DNA of 64,000 nt from NCBI GenBank assembly GCA_036250225.1, contig JAPZLL010000063.1:1-64000 (forward strand). The letters are read 5' to 3'. The stretch comes from Cercophora sp. LCS_1 (lineage: Eukaryota; Ascomycota; Sordariomycetes; Sordariales; Lasiosphaeriaceae). Within the stretch, counting starts at the first letter, position 1. Each line of letters opens with the position of its first letter. Positions 11,911 to 22,728 of the stretch are shown one piece after another. The translations under genes were made by a program, and so were the position numbers. The notes beneath the pieces are model-generated. The model was not told the DNA's origin, made no database searches, and saw only the letters and a program-made list of their open reading frames with translations.

Positions 11911-12904
11911 TGCCGTGAGGGGGACGTCATAGGTAAGTAGTGAGGCGACGGGGCAGGAGGCCTGGATGACGAGGGGTTAAAGCTAATTCTGGTGTTTTGA
12001 CAAGGGTCGCGGGATACAAACGAACATACAGCAAGCCTTCGACAACATATGCCAAGGCAACTTTCATTTCGAATGGTCACCCACTTCACACGTCCCAATG
12101 CCTAAGACAGAGAGCTTGAGGGGTGGAGTGAAGGACTTGTCCAACGTTGACTTGCCTCAGGCACCCTGGGTGCCAACCTCTCACCCACCCAGCCACGAAC
12201 TCGTCCAACGACATCATTGGGTCGCACTCGGCCGCTGATGTGCCGGCATCGGGGCTTGGCCGGCTTGGCTCTCTCGGTTCCGTTATCTGATCCGGGTTAG
12301 CCCCTCCCCGAAAATTATCAGATCCGTGCCCCACTTTGGTCAATGACTTATCTGATCAACCTGCAGCGCCGAGTCTGCATGGAAGCGCTCTGTCCCGTGC
12401 CATCACACCGTGTATTGGACTCAACAAGGAAAGGTCGCGTGGGACAACGGACCACATCTTGCCAGACATTCAGCATTTTCAATACTGTTACCTACACACA
12501 ACAATGCAAGAGCACCGCGCGGCTGGTGTCACGAGGCATTTTCAGCCCAGTTCTGCGCCTGGGGCGGGGAGGGAGGCCGACTATCGGATTCTTGGGGCTG
12601 CACTTCAGCTGGACTTAACTGTCAGCTCCAGCGGCACTTCCATCTGTTTGTTCGCACCGGAGAAGAGCGAAGCAGTACCTGCAACATAAAAGAAGCCGGT
12701 GCGCCCGTCAGTCAAGCTGTCAAGCTAATTCACACAACTCATCGTTCATCCTCACATTGACAAGGTGTCCATCCCAACACCCCAGGTACGTCTCTACCCC
12801 ATTTTCTTTGCTTCACTTTTGCTTCCCTCTTTCCCTTCCTCAACATCCATGGCAGGTTATTAACCATCGACAGCCAAACGAATAACACCGGGCAACCGGC
12901 CAAA
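11911..12904. other. Intergenic plus 5' UTR of the small secreted protein gene
   Basis: No coding region seen. A probable 5' UTR intron of the downstream gene runs 12786-12855 (GTACGT donor, GGCAG acceptor). Confidence 0.45.
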
Positions 12905-13267
12905 ATGCGCGCCGACATCCTCCTTCTGACCCTCCTGTCCGGGGCCAGGTCGACCATGGCCTTCGCTCTCCCTGAGCCTAACCCGGCGGTCACCCCGACG
13001 GCGGTCTCGGGAGGAAGGCCCAATGTGGCCTCGGGGGGCACACCAACGAGCCCTGCCGTCCTCGAGGACAGAGATTCCGAGCTTTTTCCTCGGGCCTGCC
13101 GAAATTCGATGATCGTCACCCGTTGGGTCAACCCCGGAATCTGCACATTCTCCCGATGCAACGCCCACGGCCAATTTTTACCGATAACCACTTGCGCTTC
13201 TGGAGTGAGTTGCAGTATCCTCACGACGGGATGGCCACCTGGGTACACTTGCCTCCCACCTGCATAA
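12905..13267 (+). CDS. Small cysteine-rich secreted protein, effector-like
   Basis: A 120-residue single-exon frame. The start MRADILLLTLLSGARSTMAF is a clear signal peptide, with likely cleavage near AFA-LPEP. A Pro/Thr/Gly-rich linker to about residue 55 follows, then a compact C-terminal domain with six cysteines (RAC, GIC, SRC, TTC, VSC, YTC), which suggests three disulfides. I recognise no family. A likely 5' UTR intron (12786-12855) supports transcription in this direction. It lies between the broken HET and P450 genes, a setting common for effector candidates. Small size, secretion and even cysteine number make it effector-like, but this is inference. A 227-residue frame on the opposite strand is a shadow. 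Confidence 0.65.
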   Translation: MRADILLLTLLSGARSTMAFALPEPNPAVTPTAVSGGRPNVASGGTPTSPAVLEDRDSELFPRACRNSMIVTRWVNPGICTFSRCNAHGQFLPITTCASGVSCSILTTGWPPGYTCLPPA

Positions 13268-13863
13268 AACATCTGATTCGTGGCTTTGAGGGGGGGCTGC
13301 TGGACCTCCTTATTCGTGGGGAGACATAGCTTGGATACAAATAAAAGGAACTTGCTCTTCCATCCCTGGGCGGTTGACATACTGCGCCCCTGTTCCGGTT
13401 GACTGTGCAGCGATATTTGCATCCACTGGTTGGCTGTGACAAGTCTTAAGTCCTCCAGGAGTCACCTACAGAAATGATCATATACTACGCCGTTTCCTGG
13501 GGCTTTGATCGGCAACCCTGCAGCGTCTGCAAATATATTATTATGGTTTGCCAATCACCTTGGGATATGCCTCCAGTCGAGTCAGGGTCGTATCGGGTTC
13601 CGCGGACTCGCGGTGGTACACCTCGGACTCGAGGCTTATACCGATCGCACTGGTTCGGGTTGAGTTTCAAATCCTCCTGTCGACGTGGTAATTTGCAATG
13701 CAGGGCCATTTCTCATATAAAGGGTCGGCATCCCCTGGAATTCCCCGGTGGTTATTTTTTTTTTTTGGTATTCCGCCTTCGGAGCAATATTGTCCTGTCA
13801 AGGACTACAAGTCTAGTCTCGATTCAATTAAATCATTGAAGTTAAATCTATTATCTTGCAAGG
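13268..13863. other. Intergenic, small secreted protein to P450 remnant
   Basis: No gene recognised. A run of T residues lies near 13756-13767. Confidence 0.45.
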
Positions 13864-15954
13864 ATGGCAACATCTCTGCTTGATGGTTGCATTGCCTACG
13901 CAACTCCCATCAATGTGATCAATCTCCTTCTCCTCACCCTCGTCACCGTTGTCATCAAAAGTCGGTACTTCTCCCCGCTCAGCGACATCTCTGGCCCCTT
14001 TCTCGCCTCCATCACCAGATTCTGGCAGATCAAGACCCTACTTCAGGGGGACTCGGTCAATGTCATCTATAAATTACACCACAAACACGGCCCATTTGTC
14101 CGAATTGCTCCCAACGAAATCTCCGTCCGTCACCGCAATGGACCAAAGAAGCTCCTCCTTAGCGCCCTGCCCAAGGACAACTGGTACCGCGCCGGTGCTC
14201 TCTCGGACTACCGCTTCGAGACCACGCTCTCCATCACCGATCCCAAAGTCAAGGTTGCGTGTGCTCGTCACCTCCTTCAGGGCTATTCTACGACTAGTCT
14301 CCTGAGACAGGAAGAGCGCATGGACGAAGTGTTCTCACTGCTTCTGGATTGGCTACATCATTTTGCTACAACGCAAAAGAAAATGGACCTGGACGAGTTT
14401 TTCACCTTCACTGCTGCCGATATCACCGGTCAAGTCCTCTTCTCCAAGCCTTTTGGTTTCCTGCGGGAAGGGAGGGATATTGACGATACCCTTGCTTGCT
14501 CTCACGGTATTGCTGGCATCGGCAGCGTGGCCGGCTATTCCCCCTGGGCAAATAAGCTCGTTGCTAACCCCTTGGTAACTTGGTTTGGGGTTCTCCCATT
14601 CAAGCTTATTTTCGACACGGCCATGAATGCTATTACTGAGCGACAGAAGCAATTATCCGACAGCGAGGAGAGAAGTAATGATATCCTCAACCAATGGCTC
14701 CAAGCTCATACCGACAGTAAACTTACCCTCCGCAACGTCCAAGCCCAAACCACGCTGGGCGTCTCCGCCGGCACAGATGCCATATCAACCGGGTTCCAAA
14801 CTTTTGTGTACAACACCATGCGACACCCTACCGCGTGGAGGAAGTACCGGGAAGAAATACTGGAATGACAGCAAAAATACGGGAGGTGCAAGAGCAGGGT
14901 GGTTTCATTTGCGGATGCGCAAACGCTGCCGTATTTGCAGGCGTGCATCAAGGAGTCGTTGAGATTATTTGGGCCGTTGGGGATGGGGTTGCCGAGGGTT
15001 GCTATTGATGGTGGAGAAGGGGGGACGAGGGTCGGGGAGAGGGTTTTCCAAAGTGGAACGGCGTTGGCGATTCATCCTTAGTGAGTTCTTGTTTTCCACG
15101 TCCCCCTCTCCCCCTTTTTGGTTTCTTTCTTTTTGATATGTTCGGTTGCGGAACGGTGGCTGACGACTTGAAGCGAATTTCTAGCTCTATAATGCGGGAT
15201 ACGAGCATCTGGGGACCGGACGCCAACAAATTTGACCCGGAACGGTGGCTGAAGGGAGGAGACAGCGCTGAACTGGAGCACTACTGGATGCCGGTAAGTC
15301 GTTTTTATTGATCTCTATGCCTGCATCCCGAAACTGATGGTGCGTACCTAACTAAGTCGAGGAAAGACATACTATGGATGAAGGTCAACTTTTGGCTTCC
15401 CCCATATACCTATTTGCTCTTGCAGCTAGAACTCATTGTCCAGGGAGCCGCTGATGAAACTAGAAGCCCTCTGTTGTTTCTGCACTGCCTTTCTTCTAAT
15501 GCAGTGCGGGGAGATGGATGGAACCTCACAGGATTTTGCGCTAGGAGGACTTAAGAATAAAAATAGGGCTCGGAAGCCACTGGCGGGGGATGAAACTTGC
15601 TGATTGAGGGTCCTCCGCCTTTTACCACTTGCCGTATATCGTCATGCGAGTACATCTAATGTGAGAGGGTCGGGGCGCTGGGCGGTAAGGAGTTCGCAGA
15701 TTATTCTTCGATTTTGCCCACGAGAGGCGGACGCGAGAATCACCAATAAAATAACCTTGCATCTGACTCATCGCTATCTTGGCTGCGCTGCAATGTACGA
15801 ATTGAACAAAGCCACAGCCCTGGCCGATAAGGATCTTGACATGTCTAATCTCCCCAAAGCTTTAGAAGAAGAACCGGAGTTGGTGTTCAGCAATGTAATC
15901 AGGAAGATTGCTGACAAAGATAGTCGTGTTGTTTGGGTCGGTGAATTGGTGTGA
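13864..15954 (+). pseudogene. Cytochrome P450 (fungal, pisatin demethylase-like), broken
   Basis: Remnant of an ER-anchored P450 monooxygenase. From ATG 13864 there is an N-terminal membrane anchor (about residues 18-32), then SPLSDISGPFLASITRFWQI and a normal P450 body, the I-helix region around GVSAGTDAISTGFQ, the K-helix motif KESLR, and FDPERW. The frame is cut by TGA at 14866-14868, exactly where family members read on. An intron at 15081-15184 still splices cleanly to restore HPY-SIMRDT. After HYWMP (about 15295) similarity stops; the last recognisable piece, GCAAMYELNKATALADKDLDM at about 15787-15850, is some 470 bp further on. The heme loop FxxGxRxCxG is not intact: the remnant shows Tyr where the Cys ligand would be expected. 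The TGA and the Cys-to-Tyr change each fit C-to-T type transitions. Not a functional enzyme as it stands. Confidence 0.75.
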
Positions 15955-16019
15955 CGACCTGCAGGTCGCCCCAATGGCCGCCAAGTACGGGCCGGGCCGA
16001 CGAGCCCCTGCAGCTGTTA

Positions 16020-16585
16020 TAGTGCGAGCGACAGTGTAGGTACAGTAGTTAATACGGATTGTTTACCCTGTTTACTGAGCTTTTTAGTGAGTACGGAAAG
16101 TAGCTGCGGAGGATGCTCACCCTACTCTCTATAACACTTAGAGAACATTAAGAGTATAGTGAGTAAGGTATAGAAATACCTGTTACTATTAGTAGTATAA
16201 AAACTATTATTGTGCCCACAATGGAGTGAGTGACTCTTAGTTCCTTATGCTAGTAATATACTATTCTTAAATACTACTTAGTAAGACCTATTATCTGGGA
16301 CCTAAGAATCTATAATTTACTTAATAATATATCCCCCCTTTAAAAGTTATACTAGCCTTTATATAGTTATTTTATACCTACCCTACTTAGAATATTAGAC
16401 TCTATTCGCTTTATAATCTATTTTTACTAGGTTTACCTTAGTGAACTTGGGATAGGCTATAATATATTATTAATGTCCCTTTTATAAGGTTATTATTTAT
16501 TAAACCTTTGAATTAAACCCCTACAATATTAGCCATTAGATCCACTATAAGGAGTACTAAAAATAAAGAAATATTTAATAGTACC
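16020..16585. repeat. TA-rich relic (RIP-like), left part
   Basis: The sequence becomes abruptly rich in TA and TAG/CTA words and has no open frame. In Pezizomycotina this pattern is typical of a transposon copy mutated by RIP (CpA to TpA). No transposon protein is readable. Just before it, near 15957-15966, is the palindromic CGACCTGCAGGTCG. Confidence 0.6.
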
Positions 16586-17053
16586 TGTTGAATTAATAGC
16601 TACCAGTGCCCTGTAACTGGTGGCTAACAGCACTGCTGCTTTGCAGCAGTGGTGGTGGGGGTGCCAAGGCACTAAGCCACAGTGGGCCCACAGGCCCACT
16701 TGTGGCACCTGAACCCCCTGTGGGGCAGGGCCCCACAGTGGCTGCCACACCATGGAAGCCACACACAGAATACGAGGTTCTGTGGCCCACCGAATCTTCC
16801 AGATTGCCAGTGCATTACGTCAGTGTTTGGCCCACAGAATCTTCTGGAACAGAAGGCCCCCAGGCCTTCTGTGCCTATAAATATAGGCTCTCTTTCCTTT
16901 GTAGATAGTTGATTCAAGCAAGCAACAGTCAATAGACCCTCAGTCACTCTTTGCTTCCGCACAAGTCTTCCGCTGCGTATTACAGTGGGTAAACCCACTG
17001 TAAGCTGCCTGGTTACGTACTACGAACCCTGTGGGCAGCACCCTGTTTTAACA
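16586..17053 (+). mobile_element. Solo-LTR-like element nested in the TA-rich relic
   Basis: A roughly 470-bp GC-richer unit sits inside the TA-rich block. It begins TGTTGAATTAATAG and ends TTTTAACA, so has TGTT...AACA ends as in Ty1/copia-type LTRs. It has a TATA box (CCTATAAATATAGG, about 16875-16888) followed by a CT-rich start region. I see no primer-binding site or gag/pol after it, so if it is an LTR it is solo. I could not find a matching 5-bp target duplication (GTACC left, CAATT right), which lowers confidence. Orientation is set by the TATA box. Confidence 0.45.
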
Positions 17054-17515
17054 CAATTAAATAGACTATCTCCTAAAAAACAACTATTACCTCTCAGACA
17101 ATAATATTAATTAGACATTTAATAATAAATATATGGGGAAGGAAGAGAATAGACTAGTCCTCACTTTTAAAGGAAGGATTAGGCTTGCCTCCAAAAAAAG
17201 AGCCCCCCTCCATGGAACGTGAACTTAAACAATAGAATAAGGAGTTTTAAGATACTTTCTTTTCTTCCCTTACCCTAGAACAATAAGATATATTCAAATA
17301 TTTTAAATTGATCTATACCTATAAGAACCTTAAACTAGAAAATAGTGGGTATTTATTTAAAAAGTTAAATAATGGGCTACTATTAGAAAGAACAGGTATT
17401 CTCAAGCTTTCACAATGCTACCATGTTAAAAAGAGCAATAATAGGAGACCCCTACAACTACACAACCACAGCCCCCTTCTAGGAAGCGAAATAATAAAAA
17501 AGTAAATATATTAAA
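17054..17515. repeat. TA-rich relic (RIP-like), right part
   Basis: Continues the TA-rich composition of 16020-16585 and ends sharply near 17515, where gene-like composition resumes. No coding signal. Confidence 0.55.
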
Positions 17516-17518
17516 TAA

Positions 17519-18168
17519 CTAAGATACAAGCACGTGCGCACAGGCAGGCATCCGATGGGGCGATGTTGTGAGTCTCCCTTGGATTCTTGATATTTCCCAC
17601 CCCAAACATCCGGGCATCCTGCTGACAGGCTCTCAGAACAACGACGGTCTTGACGACTACATTTGCATCCAATCCAACGCCGATATGTGAGTTCTCTCTG
17701 GCATGTATATCACAGCGCTGACCTAGCTGCAACAGTACATCTACATCAAGTGCACCACTTGGAACGCCGTGACCAAGCGCTGCGACTATGATGTCAGAGC
17801 CTGGAAGAACACTGGCAGCGGTGGTGCTCATCAGAAAGGCACGTGCTTCTCGACCAGCAGGCTTCTGAAGTCTCCATCTTCTAACACGTCTGTCCAGGTG
17901 ATGGAGCCTACTGGTGCGACATGACGGGCACCGGAAACGATGACTACGTCTTTATCGACCACACCAGCAAGATCACCATCTTCCGCAACCAAAACACGCC
18001 GCCCAACACCAACTACGCGGGTTGGGCCGACAAGGGTGTCGTACTAAATCTTGCCGGCACCAACCGCAAGGCGATTCATCTTACCGACTGGGACGGCGAT
18101 GGTCGATGCGACGTCATCGTCACGGACAGAGTGACAGGCGCCCTGACGGTCCGATACACATACTGGGT
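17519..18168 (+). pseudogene. Fragment of an FG-GAP/VCBS-repeat protein
   Basis: Coding-quality sequence with FG-GAP beta-propeller repeats: IRWGDV, NNDGLDDYIC, MTGTGNDDYVFID and LTDWDGDGRCDVIV. Short introns can be placed (about 17570-17630, 17688-17733), and the pieces then read in order. There is no start: the 5' end runs straight into the TA-rich relic at about 17515. The 3' end stops at about 18165, where the sequence switches to a subtilase-type segment. Domains usually N-terminal to such repeats in fungal secreted proteins are missing. Best read as a truncated remnant. Confidence 0.55.
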
Positions 18169-18170
18169 TA

Positions 18171-19789
18171 GGCAACTCAGCCTACATCCCCAAGGATGGC
18201 ACCTCGTACGCCGCCCCGGCGGTGGCCGCGCTTGCGGCGTACCTGCGGGCCCTCGATTCGACGCTGACCACGCCGCACTCGGCCAAGAATAAGATCCTCG
18301 CTCTGGCCTACCAGCGAAAGGCACCGCCGGCCAACGATCCGCACTTCTGGGCCTACCGCGACGCCAAGTACGACGAATGCAGGTACGACCACAAGGTCAT
18401 CTGGCGGTCAGCTCCTCGATGGAAGCCACGTGTGTGGGGGCTCCAGCCCGCTCCTCAAGCGCCAGACGCCATCCGAATGCGTCCTCAACGACTACCCGTC
18501 GCCGGCGCAGGTCACCTTCAGCCGCGGTACCCCGGCGCCCACGTGCGCGGCCGGCGGGTGCGGCTCCTTCTGTCTGGGCTACTACTGCCCCGGCACTGAC
18601 CCCGCCGTCGTCAAGAACCCCGACTTTCTGGACCCGCGCAACCCCGACAGCGTGCAAAACCCCAGCGGTCCCAAGTTTGGCCAGTGGGTCATCGACCCGC
18701 GTGATCCCACCGACAGCAACGTCATCATCAAGGAGCCCTCGGACCCCTGGCCGACCCTGACCGGCACCGCCCTGCCCACCGAATGCACCAGCTCGAGAGT
18801 CACTAGCACCTGCGCCGGCAACGGCGTGCACCGGGCCTGCTTCACGCGCCCAACCATCCTCGTGCGCAGCGTCATCGGCACCGCGACGTGTCCTGCCGGC
18901 CAGCTCTGCCGGAGCACGAGCGTCCAGCAAACCAACTGCTATCCCCTCCTGAAGCGCACTGCCCTTCCCGGTGACAGCGACAACGCCACATATCCCATCC
19001 CCACTCCCAACAATGCTCTGCCTTCCTTTGCAGCCGTCGACATTGCCACCATCACTGGTTCGCACTCGCTTCCTACCGTCACGACTGCCCCTCGCCTCGA
19101 GCAGCAGCAGCAACAGGAGAAGCGCACCGCCGAGAAGCAGCTCTCGTCCCCCATTGTCGCCCGAGAGGAGGCCCAGGTACAGGACCTCGCCCCTATCGCT
19201 GCCAGGAACGCCTCCTCGGCGTCTTTCGCTGTAGACACATTGCTTGGCCGCCAGGGTTCGTACGATTCGTGCGAACAAGTCATCTCGTGCGGAGACTGCG
19301 CCCGTATTCCCTATGTCCCATGTGTCAAGGTACGCGTCGACCTGAGCGTCGTCTCATGGTGGACAGCGGTATGTATCTTAGTCTTTCTTTCTCTACCTCC
19401 TCATGTTAGTCACCCTAACAGTACAAGCCGCTAACTTGGTATCGTAGGACTTCCGGCTCGAGCTTTTCGTTGATGGCGCCAGGAAATGCACGCACTATGG
19501 CATCTGCAGAGATCTAGAAGTTTGCAGACCGAATACCTACATTGACTGTGGAGGTGGGCTGTTGTTCAACTAGCGTGAGGACTGGGTCACTGTTACATAC
19601 AACGGCGAACAATACCCTATGGAGCTGAGAAATGACCAGCCCTTCTTGGATACGTGGTGTGGTAAGTTTTCCCCCCCATAGTCGTGCCCCCCAGGTCAGC
19701 TCGCTGACAACCAAGTAGATCAGTACGGTGGTGTCTTGGAGTGCCCGGTCGCCATTTGGACCGGAAAGAGTGCTGTTTGCGCATCTTGA
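18171..19789 (+). pseudogene. Subtilase (S8)-type protein remnant with cysteine-rich C-terminal extension
   Basis: The first part carries the S8 serine motif in a normal setting (DGTSYAAPAVAALAAYLRAL, about 18192-18250), but the Asp and His catalytic blocks are absent upstream. A one-base frame change near 18385-18410 leads into a long frame with LLDGSHVCGG, a KRQ dibasic site and a Cys-rich region (CAAGGCGSFCLGYYCPG and others). An intron (about 19371-19447) joins to DFRLELFVDG, and TAG at 19570-19572 interrupts a frame that goes on readably to REDWVTVTYNG and, across another intron, to TGA near 19787-19789. Losses: no 5' half, one frameshift, one nonsense codon. I cannot exclude two separate genes with a junction near 18410. 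A 293-residue antisense frame here is a shadow. Confidence 0.5.
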
Positions 19790-20416
19790 TGATATGATGG
19801 ATGCACTCTGTTGGAGACATGATGTGGCGATTTTATCCCACGACAGACCAGGTCATGAGGTGGAGGTTGACCTGAACTTGCAAATCTTTTTGTGATTTCT
19901 TTCACGGAATTTCTTGCACATATCTAGGGATTTTGACTTCGCCGGCCCCGATTCTTCACTTCAGCCAGATAAGGTAGCTTCCCTTTGTCAAGATTGCATC
20001 ACTCCCATTGAGAAACTCGCTTGCAATACCATTGTTTTCCTGTCCAACTCGGATCTTCATTTACCCCCGATCTCAATACCCAGTTTGGATCTGGACTCCG
20101 AACTTAGCATGAGGCGCAGCATCCCGTGCTCACCGCACAGGAAGTCTTCTGGAAGCAGGACCGGGATGTCTGTCGGCAGAACTGGGTAAGATTCCAAGCC
20201 GCTGATAGGCCCGATCGAGCCGACCGTGATTGAAAATAAACATGCTCGGATCCCATAGAGTGCAAATATCCGGCAGATTGGAAAAATCGGTCATCAGCCA
20301 AGCACGCAACCCCAGCGTCTCACTCACAAACAACCTACAAGTAGCCGCAGTCGCCAAGGCTCGATGTCGCTTGTAAGTCCCACGTCTCAGCCCCAACACC
20401 AAACACGCTCCACACG
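19790..20416. other. Intergenic, upstream of DUF1996 gene
   Basis: No gene recognised. Holds the presumed promoter and 5' UTR of the DUF1996 gene. Confidence 0.45.
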
Positions 20417-21824
20417 ATGCTCTGGCTGACGCTCGCTACCTTGGCGGCCCTCGCCGAGGCCTCGCCTCAAACCGGCGGTTTGAACGGTCGCGGTTCGACC
20501 ATGCTTCGCTTTGGCTGTTCCCAAGTTGTCATCGACCGAATCGACCCGCTTGTCAACCCAGACCAAGCCCCGTCTCCGCATCTCCACCAGGTCGTGGGTG
20601 GCAACGCCTTCAATGTTTCGATGCCGCATACCGACATCGCCGAGCTTGCTACGTGCACGACGTGCAGCTATGCCGATGACTTTTCCAACTATTGGACTGC
20701 CAACATGTATTTTAGGGCTCGTAATGGTAGCTTCAAGCGCGTCCCTCAGGTGCCGAACAGGTAAAGACCACGACTCGAGATTTTAAAGGGTTCGGACAAG
20801 GGCTGACGAGGTGTCTAGACTTTTGTTCAACGACAGATTCACGACCAAGACCACTGGCGGATTCGTTGTTTACTACGTGTCGCCTGGAAAGAAGGGCGTT
20901 ACTGCCTTCAAGCCCGTCAGTCTTCCCAACTGCATCTTGTTCTCAAATCATCATGCTGACACACTCCCAGGGATTTCGAATGCTGGTCGGAGACGCCGGA
21001 AAACGAGCCCCCGGACCAAAGTCGATGAAGTCACAAACCTGCTTTCGGTGCTTCTCGGGTCCGAACTTTAGGGGTGACGACGCTGCTCCTTGTGCTGATG
21101 CCAGGTACGTCTTTTCTTCTGAGCGAGAAGTGGCCTACTGACACTTGACAAGGCTCGATACCGAAGCTCTTCCCAAGTCGCAATGCCTCGGTGGCATCCG
21201 TTCCAATATTTTGTATCCCACGTAAGTCCTTCGTCGTCAAGGAAGGAAGTGCGAGTCTGACCCGGGCAGTTGCTGGGACGGCAAGAACTTGGACAGCCCC
21301 GACCACAAGTCCCATGTCGCATACCCGGTTGCTGGACCTCAAACATTTACCGGTTCGAGCGTCGGCGAGTCGTGCCCGTCGACCCATCCCATTAAGATCC
21401 CGCAGATTATGTTGGAGATTGTGTGGGACACGACAGCTTTCAACAATAAGGCGGATTGGCCCGCGGATGGAAGCCAGCCGCTGTATCTAAGCACAGGAGA
21501 CAAGTGAGATTCGCCATGTCATTTTTGCGGGGAATGAGATGCTGACAGGTTTAGCACTGGATACGGCCAGCACGGCGACTATGTCTTTGGCTGGAAGGGC
21601 GATTCCCTGCAGCGGGCTATGGACGGCGGATGCACGGGAGCGTCGTGCGCTAATCTCAAGGTTCTCACCAACGAGGACGCTGTGAAATGCAAGGTCAAGG
21701 AGCATGTCAATGAGAAGTGGGAAGGATGTGAGTTACTCCACCCCGACTGATGCCTTTCCATTGTTTCTGACATTTGACAGGGCTGTCTGAGCTTCCTGGT
21801 GTCCCGAATGAGACCTTGAAATGA
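20417..21824 (+). CDS. Secreted DUF1996-domain protein
   Basis: Secreted protein of the fungal DUF1996 family, of unknown biochemical role, often extracellular or wall-linked. Exons 20417-20760, 20819-20915, 20971-21104, 21153-21221, 21270-21503, 21549-21727 and 21781-21824 give an intact 366-residue frame. The signal peptide is MLWLTLATLAALAEA. Family blocks in order: MLRFGCSQVVIDRIDPLVNP, HLHQVVGGNAF, CTTCSYADDFSNYWTANMYF, VYYVSPG, GFRMLVGD, CFRCFSG, CLGGIRSNILYPTCWDGKN, CPSTHPIKIPQIMLEIVWDT and TGYGQHGDYVFGWKGD. There is no C-terminal WSC domain or GPI signal. All six introns are GT-AG and 45-58 nt long. A second family member lies at 57810-58772. Confidence 0.93.
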
Positions 21825-22122
21825 AACTCTGTATCCCAAACTTTTGGGTATGCAACAGGCTCACTCTGAAGGTGGGTTTTGGAGTCCATCTTGCGCTTGC
21901 TCAACTGAGAAGCTACAATTTCATACCTGCCCAAATAGTCAGTTGTGGGTTACTCTAGCTGCACGTCAATATGGAATCGCCCTAGTATCATTATATTATC
22001 GACTTTCCGTGAATCCAACCAAGCCTGAGCTGACGTTACCCTCTCATCGGGAAGGTCATTTCTTTGCGGAATCTTAAATCATTATATTCCATGTCGTAAC
22101 TCATATCAAACATGACTTCTCC
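21825..22122. other. Convergent intergenic spacer
   Basis: About 300 bp between the 3' ends of the DUF1996 and phospholipase genes, serving as shared terminator region. No other signal seen. Confidence 0.5.
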
Positions 22123-22728
22123 TTACCCAACAACCCACAATTCTCCCTTGGCCTGTGCCTCAGCGACCAGCTCGTTGTAGATTGCGACCTTCTCCTCGTA
22201 CTCCTTGACCAGGTCATCCTGGCTCCTCTTCCCGGGCGTCGCATCGCTGCCACCGAAAGCCCTCACAGCCGCGTAGTAAACATCAGCCAACCCCCTGCAG
22301 ACGCCGGCAGCTGTGACGCCGTTGCACTGGTAGTAGAGACTACATGGACGTCAGTATGGAAGATACGAGAAAGTGACTGAGACCTACTCCTTCTTGAAAT
22401 TGTCGTCAATCTTGAGACGGTTGCTCTGCGTGAACCGCGACTGAGCCCGATAGTTGTGGTAGCCGAAGTCGTGACGGTGGCATGCCGGGACGAACGGGAA
22501 GCCGAACGGGTTGTCGGGCGACGAGGTGCAGCCGTCAGACTCCCAGTTGAGGGTGGATGGGTTCTTCGCGTTTCGGCGTTGTGTAAAGGTCGGCAGGGTC
22601 ACGCTGAACAGAAGCTGGTCGGTCACGGTGGTTGCGGTTTGGCGGGTATGAAGACCACTGGAAGCACCTTCTGTGGGGAGGGCAAAGGCGCTGCCCGCAA
22701 GGGAGAGGAAGAGAGTTGTGAACTTCAT
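22123..22728 (-). CDS. Secreted fungal/bacterial-type phospholipase A2 (group XIV-like)
   Basis: Hydrolyses the sn-2 ester of phospholipids outside the cell. Exons 22728-22388 and 22339-22123 (intron 22340-22387) give 185 residues. The signal peptide is MKFTTLFLSLAGSAFALP. The family signature PACHRHDFGYHNY holds the catalytic His86-Asp87 and one of the conserved cysteines; NFKKDLYYQC follows across the intron. Length and cysteine layout (C67, C83 and two after the intron) fit the prokaryotic/fungal PLA2 family. It converges with the DUF1996 gene. No breaks. It may act in nutrient scavenging or host interaction, which cannot be told from sequence. Confidence 0.9.

Noticed and set aside
12739..13422. 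227-residue frame on the minus strand
   Set aside because: Antisense to the small secreted protein gene, whose signal peptide and 5' UTR intron favour the plus strand.
13640..13690. tRNA-like T-loop word (GTTTCAAATCC)
   Set aside because: No A box or acceptor stem at the right distance; no clover-leaf.
17307..17505. 65-codon frame in the TA-rich block
   Set aside because: Lys/Asn/Leu-rich by base composition alone; no similarity to transposon proteins.
18397..19278. 293-residue frame on the minus strand
   Set aside because: Antisense shadow of the GC-rich subtilase-type frame; low complexity, no family resemblance.
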